The notes beneath the pieces are model-generated. The model was given only the letters and a program-made list of their open reading frames with translations, was not told the origin of the DNA and made no database searches. 64,000 nucleotides of DNA from JABHIE01 sp964584805 (lineage in GTDB: Bacteria > Planctomycetota > UBA1135). The stretch spans positions 1 to 64,000 of the forward strand of contig CAZPAY010000004.1 of assembly GCA_964584805.1 (NCBI GenBank). Direction: 5' to 3'. The position numbers and the translations under genes are program-made. Below are positions 1 through 7,709 of the stretch, in pieces. Numbering within the stretch: the first letter of the stretch is position 1; each line of letters starts with the position of its first letter.

Positions 1-1
1 G

Positions 2-631
2 CAAAATCAGGCGCTTACGGTGGCGATGCAAGACGCGTTTGTCGCACTGTCGGCTTATAAATGCGAGCAGCAGGGCATCGATCCGCTCGGCAATTCCTTC
101 TACGCGGGTTATGGCGCAAACCAAGAAACGATTTATGGCCACCGCGAGGTCTCCGCGACGGCCTGCCCGGGTGATTTGGCTTATGCTGAGTTGCCGCAGC
201 TGCGTCAGCGCATTTCGCAGTCGATGGGCGGCGGCGTGATGATTTTAGATAACGCTCTCGCAACTTTTACGGGCAGCTGGAATACCGGCGCATCGTCTGC
301 CGATAAATATGGGGCCGATTACCGCTGGGCAAGCACTGGCGTTTCGACCGCGCGCGCTTTTTGGACGCCGTCCATCACGCGGGCGGGGGATTATGAAATC
401 TCGATGTGGTGGCCGGCTGGAAGCAATCGCAACCCCGCGACGCAAGTGGGATTGCTCTTAAACGGTCGGCTATTTACCGCCTCTATCAATCAACAGCTGC
501 AAGGCGGGCAATGGAATGTGCTCGGCACCGTGCCGCTGCCTGTCGGGAATCACGCCACAATCGGCTTGTCGAATTTCGGCTCGGCCGGCTGGGTCGTCGT
601 GGCCGACGCCCTGCGTTTAGTGCGGCAGTAA
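2..631 (+). CDS. N-acetylmuramoyl-L-alanine amidase / PGRP-type protein, C-terminal part, with golvesin-like domain
   Basis: The frame is open from the window edge, so the start is missing. The first 70 visible residues are the end of an Amidase_2/PGRP-type fold: GHREVSATACPGD carries the His and Cys that normally bind the catalytic zinc, and an LPQLRQRI helix follows. Such enzymes cut the bond between muramic acid and L-alanine in peptidoglycan. The last 135 residues (from about VMILDNALATFTGSW to VVVADALRLVRQ) resemble the golvesin/xanthan-lyase C-terminal beta-sandwich, which often binds carbohydrate and ends in an ADAVRL-like motif. The protein is probably secreted, but its signal peptide would be outside the window. 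The next gene runs in the opposite direction, with only 34 bases between the two stops. Confidence 0.8.
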   Translation, partial: QNQALTVAMQDAFVALSAYKCEQQGIDPLGNSFYAGYGANQETIYGHREVSATACPGDLAYAELPQLRQRISQSMGGGVMILDNALATFTGSWNTGASSADKYGADYRWASTGVSTARAFWTPSITRAGDYEISMWWPAGSNRNPATQVGLLLNGRLFTASINQQLQGGQWNVLGTVPLPVGNHATIGLSNFGSAGWVVVADALRLVRQ

Positions 632-636
632 GTTTT

Positions 637-664
637 GCTGTGGGGGGGTGGCCGCCCCTTTTCG
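637..664. terminator. GC-rich hairpin between convergent genes
   Basis: A G7 tract followed by TGGCCGCCCC can fold into a short stem and is followed by TTTTCG on the + strand. It lies between the stops of the amidase gene and the convergent 90-residue gene. The stem is short, so the terminator role is tentative. Confidence 0.35.
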
Positions 665-665
665 T

Positions 666-938
666 TTAGCGGTCGCCCGATCGGCGCATTGCACTTCCGC
701 CGCCGCCGGTTTGAGAGCCTGCCCCGCCCGCGCTGTTTCCGCCGCCGCCCGCGGTTGGCGTTTGCCCACCTTCTTTGCCTACGACCTCGATATCTCCGCT
801 CTCAATCAAGGCAACGACGGGCGGGTGCTCAAGCGCTTTTGCCGCAACGCTCGCAGTCGCGTTTGGCCCCAAGAAGAGCTTTTTGCCTTGAGGAAGGCTG
901 ACTTTGAGTGGGCGCTTGGTCGTGTTTTTGATTTCCAT
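666..938 (-). CDS. Conserved small protein with Gly-rich tail
   Basis: This is a 90-residue protein starting MEIKNTTKRPLKVSLPQGKK. I chose the ATG at 938 because the residues before it look like random translation and the similarity in the degraded copy at 1420-1460 begins at this Met. The first 58 residues are compact and mixed alpha/beta (KKLFLGPNATASVAAKALEHPPVVALIESGDIEVV). The rest is a low-complexity Gly/Ser/Thr tail ending in MRRSGDR. I do not recognise a named family. The core resembles small beta-rich domains where one edge strand carries the 'LFLGPN' turn. There is no signal peptide and no clear Shine-Dalgarno site. It lies downstream of the ArsC-like selenoprotein gene on the same strand, 123 bases away. 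Confidence 0.6.
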   Translation of the reverse strand: MEIKNTTKRPLKVSLPQGKKLFLGPNATASVAAKALEHPPVVALIESGDIEVVGKEGGQTPTAGGGGNSAGGAGSQTGGGGSAMRRSGDR

Positions 939-1061
939 CTTGTTAATAGCATAACGCATGAGCGGTGGTCGGTCCGCACCCAACGAAAGAAAATCCAAAC
1001 CATGACTTATGAGCGCACTGCAATTTCAAAAAAACCAGATGAGCTCAATTTGCCCTAGTGC

Positions 1062-1409
1062 TTACCGAATAAACTCTGCATACATAGGCTCGCAGTAACC
1101 GACTAAAAGCGTTTTCCCAAAGCGCAAAGTTGGCGCACGCAGGTTGCCGGTTGGGCCGAAGAGTGCCTTCCTTAGCGACGGGTCATCTTGCAGCTCACTC
1201 GTTTTGACTGAAGTGAATTTCTTGCCGCGCCCTGCGTATACGGTCGTGACATCATGGAGCAATGCTTCCGTTTCGGCGGGGCCATAAGGAGACTTGCGCG
1301 CGTCGGTGATTTCTTGTGCGGTTATCCCGCATGCTTGCAGATAACTATCTGCGTGTTTGCACGATTGTCAGCCTTTGCGCTGGAGGTACCAGTGGAGTTT
1401 TTTTGCCAT
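1062..1409 (-). CDS. ArsC-family selenoprotein (UGA read as selenocysteine)
   Basis: A 115-codon frame runs from the ATG at 1409 to the stop at 1062 and is interrupted only by TGA at 1370-1368 (codon 14). Both sides belong to one ArsC/Spx-type thioredoxin-fold protein: before it MAKKLHWYLQRKG, then U-Q-S-C with a resolving Cys17, then KHADSYLQACGITAQEITDARK and, near the end, LFGPTGNLRAPTLRFGKTLLVG. The Gly-Asn-x-Arg-x-Pro-Thr segment is the usual cis-Pro region of this fold. In relatives position 14 is Cys in a CxxC motif, so selenocysteine is expected there. A hairpin that fits the bacterial SECIS rules starts 15 bases after the UGA. Without recoding, a conventional gene finder would call only the 66-residue fragment from a TTG. 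ArsC-like selenoproteins are an established family; the substrate is unknown, and a redox role in the cytoplasm is likely. Confidence 0.85.
1337..1352 (-). promoter_or_regulatory. Putative bacterial SECIS hairpin
   Basis: Read on the minus strand, GCAGAT-AGTT-ATCTGC forms a perfect 6-bp stem with a 4-base loop. The loop begins 21 bases after the UGA codon and has G as its second base. Bacterial SECIS elements lie inside the coding sequence just after UGA, with an apical loop roughly 16-37 bases away and a G in the first two loop positions, so spacing and loop both fit. It also encodes conserved-looking protein sequence (ADSYLQ). Confidence 0.75.
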
Positions 1410-1419
1410 GGGGGATGTT

Positions 1420-1460
1420 AACTTTGAGTGGCCGCTGGTCGTGTTTTTATTTCCATGTTG
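1420..1460 (-). repeat. Decayed copy of the 5' end of the 90-residue gene
   Basis: These 41 bases match 900-942 closely (for example ACTTTGAGTGG, GGTCGTGTTTTT, ATTTCCAT), with two single-base deletions and two or three substitutions. Translated, it starts MEIK and then goes out of frame. It lies 11 bases upstream of the selenoprotein gene start, so the selenoprotein gene sits between the intact copy and this remnant. Confidence 0.7.
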
Positions 1461-1639
1461 ATGCGAGCATACCGTATTCGAACCAGCGGAAGGGGCGCCC
1501 TGTTTTGACTTGCGTCCGAGCAAAAAGGGATTCCTGAGAGGCCGTGTAAAAAAATATTTGAGTTTTTTCCCCGTAGGGGAACATTTGTGAACAAGCCCGC
1601 TGGGGCCTGAAGGTCGATTTTGTGGTTTAGAGTCTGGGC

Positions 1640-2335
1640 ATGTCGAAACGAACACAACAACCTATTTCACGGGAAGAAGCCCAACGAGCCATCTTCCTAG
1701 ATTTTGAGGGCCCGGGCAAAGCGCGTCGCTGTGACCCCGATCCCGCACCCATCCTGGGCGGAGTACTTGTAGAGGGCACCTACGAATGGACCATCCTTGA
1801 TGAGCAATTCCGTGATGCTCGCTGCAAAGGCATCGAGGCAGATCTCCTTCGATTGCCCGATTACCTGGAGGGCTTGATGAAGAGAGCCCAATCAGAAAAC
1901 CGTCGCATCGTTTACTGGGCCAGTCACGAGGCAAGCCTCTTTGCGCAGCATGGCATTTCCCTCGCAGGTGTGGGGTTTGATCTGAAAATCCCCGTAAAGC
2001 CACACTTCAAGAGACTTTTCTCCGAATCAAGAACAGCCCAAAAAGAACTCTTTAAAGCAAAGACACCTTCGAGACGGCGGGCCGTGAGGCAGAAGGCGTT
2101 TGCTCTATGCGTCCAGTGCGCGGAGACCTTTGGCCTGAACATTCCGACGACCTACGGAAAGGGGAAGGTGGGCGAATATATCCGCAATGTGCGAGATGGT
2201 AGTAAAGGGCGTGATGGATACCGACATTGGCCCATGGCCGCGAAGAAACGCTGGAGCTGGCTTGTAGCCCATAATGAACTGGATTGTCGGGCGATGGAAA
2301 TGCTGATGCATAAGCTGGAGGTCTACCATGCCTAA
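1640..2335 (+). CDS. RNase H-like (DEDD-type) predicted nuclease
   Basis: This 231-residue soluble protein has the layout of the RNase_H_2/YprB-like exonuclease group. It opens with a strand ending in IFLDFEG (D21, E23), which is the first metal-binding acidic pair of DEDD nucleases. It continues with IVYWASHEASLF around residue 95 and ends with LVAHNELDCRAMEML (D215), which matches the last acidic motif plus a preceding His. The middle (residues 115-190) is basic and could bind nucleic acid. It overlaps the next gene by 8 bases (ATGCCTAA), so the two are probably translated together. Nuclease activity is predicted only. Confidence 0.6.
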   Translation: MSKRTQQPISREEAQRAIFLDFEGPGKARRCDPDPAPILGGVLVEGTYEWTILDEQFRDARCKGIEADLLRLPDYLEGLMKRAQSENRRIVYWASHEASLFAQHGISLAGVGFDLKIPVKPHFKRLFSESRTAQKELFKAKTPSRRRAVRQKAFALCVQCAETFGLNIPTTYGKGKVGEYIRNVRDGSKGRDGYRHWPMAAKKRWSWLVAHNELDCRAMEMLMHKLEVYHA

Positions 2336-2696
2336 CGGGGGAAGTCACAACTGCGAAAATTGCCTTCACTACCAAAATGAGAAGTCCTTATGCCTGTTGC
2401 GTAAGAAGTTGTTGATGAATTCCTATTGGACGACTTGCCAATGTTGGGGATTGGAGGAAGGCCCTGCACAAGGGCCAGTGCTGGCGGTGGAATGCTGCGT
2501 CGAGGGTGGCCAGAATGTCGGCTATGTTGAACTTCCCTATTTCTCTGGTCGACGGCCGGATGTTGAAACATGTGGTGGGGAAACCAAGATATCCATTACC
2601 TACAGATGCAAGGATTACACCTTTGCCACACCCGAGGCGTACATGAAGTTCTGGAAAGAGAACTCTCTCGAATCACGAAATGGGAAATGTTACTGA
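2328..2696 (+). CDS. Cysteine-rich small protein, function unknown
   Basis: This 122-residue protein contains 11 Cys residues. It begins MPNGGSHNCENC, followed by C-x5-C and C-x-C spacings within the first 40 residues, which suggests a zinc- or iron-sulfur-binding knot. No signal peptide or membrane segment is visible. The start overlaps the stop of the nuclease-like gene, so the pair is likely one operon. Its 3' end overlaps by 7 bases the stop of the convergent beta-helix gene. MPNGG-x-x-NC starts are seen in other small hypothetical proteins; I cannot assign a function. Confidence 0.6.
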   Translation: MPNGGSHNCENCLHYQNEKSLCLLRKKLLMNSYWTTCQCWGLEEGPAQGPVLAVECCVEGGQNVGYVELPYFSGRRPDVETCGGETKISITYRCKDYTFATPEAYMKFWKENSLESRNGKCY

Positions 2697-3467
2697 ATCA
2701 AACTAGCCAGCACATTCGACACCTGCCCAAATTGTGCTGCTTGCATCCAAATAGATAACCCAGCTGCTTGTTGTGGTACGGGCAAGGCCCAAATCNNNNN
2801 NNNNNNNNNNNNNNNNNNNNNNNNNNNNNNNNNNNNNNNNNNNNNNNNNNNNNNNNNNNNNNNNNNNNNNNNNNNNNNNNNNNNNNNNNNNNNNNCGTCT
2901 GCCGTAGTCGGCCCGGCTAGTTGCGTCGGGCGGTTCGGCGTTGCATTTGCCACAGACAAAGTCACAAATTGCCCCGCAACAATGGGGTCAGGATTGGCCG
3001 AAAGTTGAAAACCACCCGTTTGGTTTTGGTCGAAGAAAAAAGCACCTACATCGATAAGCGTGCCATCTGGGTCTTGGCCGCCTGTTGGGTCGCCTGCATC
3101 AATGCAGGGTGAATTTGCGTTTAAATGAAAATCACTTGAGGCCACATCCACAAAGCTCGGGTCGGCATCAAAATTCGCCGTGCCGTAAAAGCCGCCGCCT
3201 CCAAAACCGCTTGCTTCGTTAAATTGAATCGTGCAACGATAAATCGTGGGGGGGCGAGTAGTTGATGCAACTCACGCCACCACCGCTTTCAACGGCTTTG
3301 TTGCCCTGAATGATGCAGTCGGCAATCAGCAGACTCGCGTTGTCGAGATAAAAAGCGCCACCATTGCTATGCGTGCCCACGCCCCGAGCGTGACCGACCG
3401 TAATGTCGAAGGCAAAACTAGGCGTGGAAAGCAGGAAAACGCCAATGAGGGAGGGGATGGTTTTCAT
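2690..3467 (-). pseudogene. Secreted parallel beta-helix protein, frameshifted and crossed by an assembly gap
   Basis: The ATG at 3467 begins a clear signal peptide (MKTIPSLIGVFLLSTPSFAF) followed by beta-helix rungs of the GGAFYLDNASLLIADCIIQGNKA type. The frame is lost at a C7 run (G7 on +, 3248-3254). Removing one C joins it exactly to the next frame, giving SCINYSPPTIYRCTIQFNEA, and reading continues through SPCIDAGDP to a C-terminal module (ANPDPIVAGQFVTLSVANA) that is crossed by the N gap and ends VSNVLASLIQ. The homopolymer position makes a sequencing or assembly indel more likely than true decay. The beta-helix part is short compared with the paralogue at 8689, so an internal deletion after the signal peptide is also possible. 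Confidence 0.75.
2796..2895. other. Scaffold gap of exactly 100 N
   Basis: One hundred N bases join two contigs. The size is probably a placeholder. The gap falls inside the C-terminal module that recurs in at least six proteins of this window, so a repeat-induced assembly break is likely. Frame across the gap cannot be trusted. Confidence 0.95.
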
Positions 3468-3491
3468 GGAATTCACTTACCCAACTAGAAC

Positions 3492-4232
3492 TCAAAAAAC
3501 GCGAATCCGTAAGTTGCGGAATTCCATTTTCGCGCCCTCGGATTCCAGCGCGAGGTAGCCCGTTGCGGGTGAACAAGCGGTTGCGCCATTCACTTCGACT
3601 CCATTCACCCAAAGACGGACGGCGCCATCGACCGCGGTGATGCGATAGTGATTCCATTCGCCCGCAGGCTTGGTCACGCGCTCGGTCGGGAAACTGCGAC
3701 GGCTCATAGGCTTGCCCACTTTGACATCGGATGACCTCGCCTTGCCATGAGTGCCGCCGTCAAAGTATTTGGCGTAAGTGACTTCGGGGTAGACCGCCGC
3801 CATGTCCGATTCGCCAACCGGAAAGATATCTCCATGGCTCGTAAACCAGTCGGACGGCGTGCCGTTTTGCTTGGCCCAGTTTTCTTCGTACCCGAGGTCG
3901 AGAACTTGCACTTCGATGCCACTGCGGGGGAGTTGCCCTGGTGGTAAATCCGTGAACGCCGATTCAGGGCACCAAATGAAAATGCCGGAATTGCCTGCGT
4001 GTTGATGATGTTTCCATTCGACTTCCAACTCAAAATTCGTGAGCTCAAAAGTCGTCCGCGCACCGCCGAGGGGTTGGCCGGTGCAGGTGATGACGCCGCC
4101 TGATTCGCTCCATGTGGATTCGGTTCCATTGACATTGACGAAATCCGCGAGTGTTAAATTGCGCCAAGCGGTTTGAGTGGAACATGCCTGGAGGCAAGTG
4201 AGGGCAAGAAGCGAGAGAATGAATCGGTACAT
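3492..4232 (-). CDS. DUF1080 (3-keto-disaccharide hydrolase-like) lipoprotein
   Basis: This 246-residue protein starts at the ATG at 4232 with a lipoprotein signal (MYRFILSLLALTCLQAC, lipobox L-Q-A-C). The rest is one DUF1080 domain, a concanavalin-like beta-sandwich. Diagnostic pieces are FELEVEWKHHQHAGNSGIFIW, GIEVQVLDLGYEENW, the ribbon WNHYRITAVDGAVRLWVNGVEV and the final strand KMEFRNLRIRVF. Members act on 3-keto-glycosides or bind sugars in the envelope, and are very common in planctomycetes. It is divergent from the polysaccharide deacetylase gene, with 30 bases between the two starts, so the promoters must overlap. Substrate unknown. Confidence 0.8.
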   Translation of the reverse strand: MYRFILSLLALTCLQACSTQTAWRNLTLADFVNVNGTESTWSESGGVITCTGQPLGGARTTFELTNFELEVEWKHHQHAGNSGIFIWCPESAFTDLPPGQLPRSGIEVQVLDLGYEENWAKQNGTPSDWFTSHGDIFPVGESDMAAVYPEVTYAKYFDGGTHGKARSSDVKVGKPMSRRSFPTERVTKPAGEWNHYRITAVDGAVRLWVNGVEVNGATACSPATGYLALESEGAKMEFRNLRIRVF

Positions 4233-4262
4233 GTGCAATCACGATTCTATCCTTGAGGCACG

Positions 4263-5213
4263 ATGATTCGCCCACTCCTTCTTAGTGCTCTCGTTTTTTC
4301 TCCCGCATGCGCAAGTTTGCAGTCACCGCCCGTCGTCCGCGTTGCGATTAGTGTCGATTGGGAAGGCCGTGAAATCAGTGAGCAAAACTTGATTGCCTTT
4401 GAGGAGATCCGCACCGCGCACCCTGATGTGCCACTCACGCAATTCATTAACGCCGCGTATTTTGTAAAAACCGATGCCGATGCCGAGCAGTTAGTCGAAA
4501 AGATGGCGCGCGTTTTGCGCCCTCACGACGAATTGGGTTTGCATATCCACCCCTGGCGTTCCCTCGCGCAAGCAAGTGGGGTTGAGTTTCGCGCCGAGCC
4601 GACCGTTTGGGGTTTTGTGCGCCAAGACCGTGCAGGGTGGCCCGACCCGGGGCATGATGTTTCGGTAGAGGCGTATACAGTCGATGAATTCCAAGCTTTC
4701 GTGAAGACATCCAAACGCATTTTGGCGGAAAATGGTTTTGCGCTGAGCCAGTCATTTCGAGCCGGCGCATGGTTGGCTGGGCCGCGCGTGCGTGAAGCCA
4801 TCCGCCGTGAGGGGTTTACGGTCGATTCATCCGCAACCGATACCAAGTGGCATGATGAAATTGATCAATATGCATTGCCCTCGATGATGCGCACAATTTG
4901 GCCGGATGTCACTTGTGAGACGCAGCCGTTTACGATTCAAACACCTGCGGGCGAGATTTTGGAAATGCCCGACACCGGCGCGCTCGCCGATTACATCACC
5001 GCCGCTGAAATGATCGACCACATTGCTGACGCGGTCGGTAGATTGGAGGAAAGCGGCACGCAATTCGTCCATATTGGCTTTCACTTAGAAACCTCCGCAA
5101 AATACGGGCAGCGTATCCTCGATACGATTTCAGGAGTGCAAAGCGTTTACGGTGATCAAGTAGTCTTCGAAACCCTCGAAGATTCGGCGGCGCAAGCACG
5201 AAAGATGAAATAG
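4263..5213 (+). CDS. Polysaccharide deacetylase-like protein, exported
   Basis: This 316-residue protein has a short hydrophobic leader (MIRPLLLSALVFSPACAS) with a possible lipobox Cys. The NodB-type TIM-like barrel motifs are visible in order: ISVDWEG (the metal/catalytic Asp), LGLHIHPW (the His-x-His metal pair), QSFRAGAW (motif 3) and IGFHLETS near the C-terminus (motif 5 His). The enzymes in this family remove N- or O-acetyl groups from glycans. The barrel is a variant type, with a 60-residue insertion between the HIHPW motif and the SFRAG motif. It is followed after 35 bases by a membrane-protein gene on the same strand. Confidence 0.7.
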   Translation: MIRPLLLSALVFSPACASLQSPPVVRVAISVDWEGREISEQNLIAFEEIRTAHPDVPLTQFINAAYFVKTDADAEQLVEKMARVLRPHDELGLHIHPWRSLAQASGVEFRAEPTVWGFVRQDRAGWPDPGHDVSVEAYTVDEFQAFVKTSKRILAENGFALSQSFRAGAWLAGPRVREAIRREGFTVDSSATDTKWHDEIDQYALPSMMRTIWPDVTCETQPFTIQTPAGEILEMPDTGALADYITAAEMIDHIADAVGRLEESGTQFVHIGFHLETSAKYGQRILDTISGVQSVYGDQVVFETLEDSAAQARKMK

Positions 5214-5248
5214 CTCATTTCATTTTCATTGTCAGCAGTCTCATTCAC

Positions 5249-5731
5249 ATGGTGCTGCCGATTCACAAAAGTGATTACCGCAAACTTCCTCAAGAAGACG
5301 ACACGCTCAAGCATCTCCGTGATTGCGCGCTTGAACCTGGCTTTTATGTTTTCCCAAGCTGTGAAACCCTGAAGGAAATGAAGTCAGAAGAAATGTCCAG
5401 CAAAGTCGCGGAAGGCCCGGTGGGGCATTTACTCATACGCGCGGAAAACGCATACAACATCGGCCGCAGCATGATCCAGTGGTTTGTGCTTTCCATTGTC
5501 ATCAGCGCATTTTCCGCCTACATCGCGTGGTTTACTCAAGTCGATGCAATGGGCGCCATGCGCATCGCCCTGACGACTTCCATCATGGCTTACGGCTTGA
5601 GCTACTTTATGGATTCCATTTGGAAAGGCGCGGCTTGGTCGGGCACCTTTAAGTATCTCGTCGATGCCGCTCTTTACGCGATTGCCGCAGGTTATGCGTT
5701 TTACTTAACCTGGCCGGAACTCTCGCAATAA
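5249..5731 (+). CDS. Membrane protein of unknown function
   Basis: This 160-residue protein has a polar N-terminal half (residues 1-75) and three probable membrane helices (about 76-95, 105-122 and 135-153). The helices are linked by short loops with GLSYFMDSIWKGAAWSGTFKYLVDA. The pattern resembles small DoxX/DUF-type integral membrane proteins, but I cannot name the family. There is no signal peptide; topology is N-in by the positive-inside rule, as judged by eye. Its 3' end overlaps by 31 bases the 3' end of the convergent START-like gene. Confidence 0.6.
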   Translation: MVLPIHKSDYRKLPQEDDTLKHLRDCALEPGFYVFPSCETLKEMKSEEMSSKVAEGPVGHLLIRAENAYNIGRSMIQWFVLSIVISAFSAYIAWFTQVDAMGAMRIALTTSIMAYGLSYFMDSIWKGAAWSGTFKYLVDAALYAIAAGYAFYLTWPELSQ

Positions 5732-6150
5732 GCTTTTAGGCTTTCCAACTCTATCTGCTGGGCATCGCACCCTGACTTTTTCATCAGCCAGCCCAGCAGG
5801 AAAAACATCACACGCATAAAGCCTTTGGGCTTGACCACAGAGTGATGGGTGACCCGCGTGCTTTGCTCGGCGAGTTTTTCAAAGAAGTATTCGACATCGA
5901 TATCGAAGTGGTCGCCCACTAAGAAAACCCGCGAATACTTTTGAGGCTCCCAGCCCGTGACTTCCCCGTGAAAGGCCATGCGTCGGCCTTTTTCCTCCGT
6001 GATGAGTTTAAAAGTCGTGCCTAAGCCGCCTTTGTCTTCAAGGATTCTTTCTTCGACGCAAGTGAGGCTCCATTTTGTAACGTCGGCGTTTGTGCATTCA
6101 AAAACATGCGCAAGAGATCCGACGATGTCGATGCTGAGGCGGGAATCCAT
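5701..6150 (-). CDS. SRPBCC/START-like domain protein
   Basis: This 149-residue soluble protein has the helix-grip pattern of SRPBCC proteins. An N-terminal strand (SIDIVGSLAHVFECTNADVTKW) is followed by a long antiparallel sheet (GTTFKLITEE, RMAFHGEVTGWEPQKYSRVF, IDVEYFFEKLAEQSTRVTHHSV) and a C-terminal helix that contains MKKSGCDAQQIELESLKAYC. Such proteins bind small hydrophobic ligands or act as cyclases or coenzyme Q-binding factors. The ligand cannot be told from sequence. It stands alone on the minus strand, 75 bases downstream of the nfnB stop and past that operon's terminator. Confidence 0.65.
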   Translation of the reverse strand: MDSRLSIDIVGSLAHVFECTNADVTKWSLTCVEERILEDKGGLGTTFKLITEEKGRRMAFHGEVTGWEPQKYSRVFLVGDHFDIDVEYFFEKLAEQSTRVTHHSVVKPKGFMRVMFFLLGWLMKKSGCDAQQIELESLKAYCESSGQVK

Positions 6151-6164
6151 GCTCTATTTATAAG

Positions 6165-6195
6165 ACAAAGGATGCCCGAGTGGGGCATCCTTTGT
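6165..6195 (-). terminator. Rho-independent-like terminator of nfnAB
   Basis: ACAAAGGATGCCC pairs perfectly with GGGCATCCTTTGT (13 bp) around a 5-base loop. It lies 29 bases beyond the nfnB stop and before the START-like gene. The following minus-strand sequence is CTTATAAATAG, with only a weak T run. Confidence 0.75.
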
Positions 6196-6224
6196 GGTTT
6201 GCTGTTAAGCGGTTTGGGCTCGGT

Positions 6225-7697
6225 CTAGACCTCAGCGAATTCCTCAACCGGCTTGGCGTCGCCCGTCATCAAGTAACGGTGCATCGCTTCCGCGGCTTGG
6301 CGACCTGCGCCCATGGCCAAAATCACAGTTGCACCACCGGTAACGATGTCGCCGCCAGCGAAGACATCTTCGTAGGAGGTTTGGAAAGTGACATCATCGG
6401 CTTCAATCGTGCCTTTGCGGTCGTTTAGCTTGAGGTCTGGGCAATCCGCAATCAACAGCGGGTTAGGACCTTGACCAATCGAAATCACAGCCGTGTCAAC
6501 ATCAAGTGTCTTGATCGCACCCTCGATTGGCACAGGGCGACGGCGGCCGGAATCATCAGGCTCGCCGAGCTCCATCTCTTGCACCTTCATGGCGCAGAGG
6601 TTGCCTTTGCCGTCGCCGATAAATTCAAGCGGTGAGTGCAAGGTGTAGAAGTTGACGCCTTCCTCGTCAGCGTGGTGAATCTCTTCTTGACGCGCTGGCA
6701 TCTCGAGGCGACTGCGACGATAAACCAAATTGACGGTTTCAATGCCCATCCGCTTAGCCGTACGGGATGAATCCATCGCCGTATTGCCCGCGCCAATGAT
6801 GGCGATGCTCTTGATGTTTTTGACTGGCGTATCCGACTCTTTTGGGAACTTATAACCGCCCATCAAATTCACCCGCGTCAGAAACTCGTTAGCGCTATAA
6901 ACACCATTTAAGTTTTCGCCAGGGATGTTTAAGAACCAAGGTAAACCCGCCCCCGTGCCGACAAAAGTGGCATCAAAACGCTCGCGAATCGAATCAAGAG
7001 ATTCAGCCTTACCGACGGGGTAGTTCATGACAAACTTAACGCCCATCTCTTTCAGGCCTTCAATTTCGCGCATCAAAGTCGCCTTAGGCAGACGGAACTC
7101 AGGGATGCCATAAAACAGCACACCGCCTGGTTTGTGAAGAGCCTCAAAAACGGTCACATCGTGACCCAACTGAATCAAATCACTTGCCGTGGTCAAACCC
7201 GCAGGACCCGAGCCAATGACCGCGACTTTCTTGCCGGTCGCAGGAGCAATATCTGGAACGATATGAATATCATTCTGCATCGCGTAATCGCCAATGAAAC
7301 GCTCGACACGCCCAATCGCGCTCGACTCGCGGCCTTTGTCAGGCTTGTTGAGGGTGCAGACCAACTCGCATTGATCTTCTTGTGGGCAAACGCGACCGCA
7401 AATCGCAGGAAGGAAATTCTTTTCCTTAATCTTGCGGAAAGCACCCTCAATATCGCCCGCGCCCAACTTGAGCATGAACGCTGGGATATCAATCCCTACA
7501 GGGCAACCATGCTGACATGGCTTGTCTTTGCATTGAATGCAACGCTGCGCTTCCGAGACGGCTTCCTCAACGGAATATCCGAGAGGCACTTCCTCGTAGT
7601 TGTAAATCCGCTGCTCAGGAGCCTGCTCGCGCATCGGCGTCTTGACCTTGGACTTGTTCATCAAACGCTTTTTCTTTTTTGGTTTTTCGTCAGTCAT
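6225..7697 (-). CDS. nfnB: NADPH-binding large subunit of ferredoxin:NADP oxidoreductase (NfnB / GltD-like)
   Basis: This 490-residue flavoprotein belongs to the glutamate-synthase small-subunit family. The N-terminus has a basic tail, then two cysteine groups for two [4Fe-4S] clusters (CIQCKDKPCQHGCPVG and CGRVCPQEDQCELVC), a first FAD-binding Rossmann motif (VAVIGSGPAGLTTASDL), an NADPH motif (IAIIGAGNTAMDSSRTAKR) and the closing FAD motif ending VFAGGDIVTGGATVILAMGAGR. It starts 12 bases after nfnA. The pair matches NfnAB, which in anaerobes couples NADH and reduced ferredoxin to NADP+ by electron bifurcation, or sulfide dehydrogenase (SudAB). The small-subunit partner argues against true glutamate synthase. 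The electron route in this organism is inferred only. Confidence 0.85.
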   Translation of the reverse strand: MTDEKPKKKKRLMNKSKVKTPMREQAPEQRIYNYEEVPLGYSVEEAVSEAQRCIQCKDKPCQHGCPVGIDIPAFMLKLGAGDIEGAFRKIKEKNFLPAICGRVCPQEDQCELVCTLNKPDKGRESSAIGRVERFIGDYAMQNDIHIVPDIAPATGKKVAVIGSGPAGLTTASDLIQLGHDVTVFEALHKPGGVLFYGIPEFRLPKATLMREIEGLKEMGVKFVMNYPVGKAESLDSIRERFDATFVGTGAGLPWFLNIPGENLNGVYSANEFLTRVNLMGGYKFPKESDTPVKNIKSIAIIGAGNTAMDSSRTAKRMGIETVNLVYRRSRLEMPARQEEIHHADEEGVNFYTLHSPLEFIGDGKGNLCAMKVQEMELGEPDDSGRRRPVPIEGAIKTLDVDTAVISIGQGPNPLLIADCPDLKLNDRKGTIEADDVTFQTSYEDVFAGGDIVTGGATVILAMGAGRQAAEAMHRYLMTGDAKPVEEFAEV

Positions 7698-7709
7698 CTT
7701 TTCAATCTC

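Noticed and set aside
5207..5226. ATGAAAT...ATTTCAT inverted repeat after the deacetylase gene as a terminator
   Set aside because: AT-rich 7-bp stem without a T run, and it overlaps the stop codon; too weak to call.
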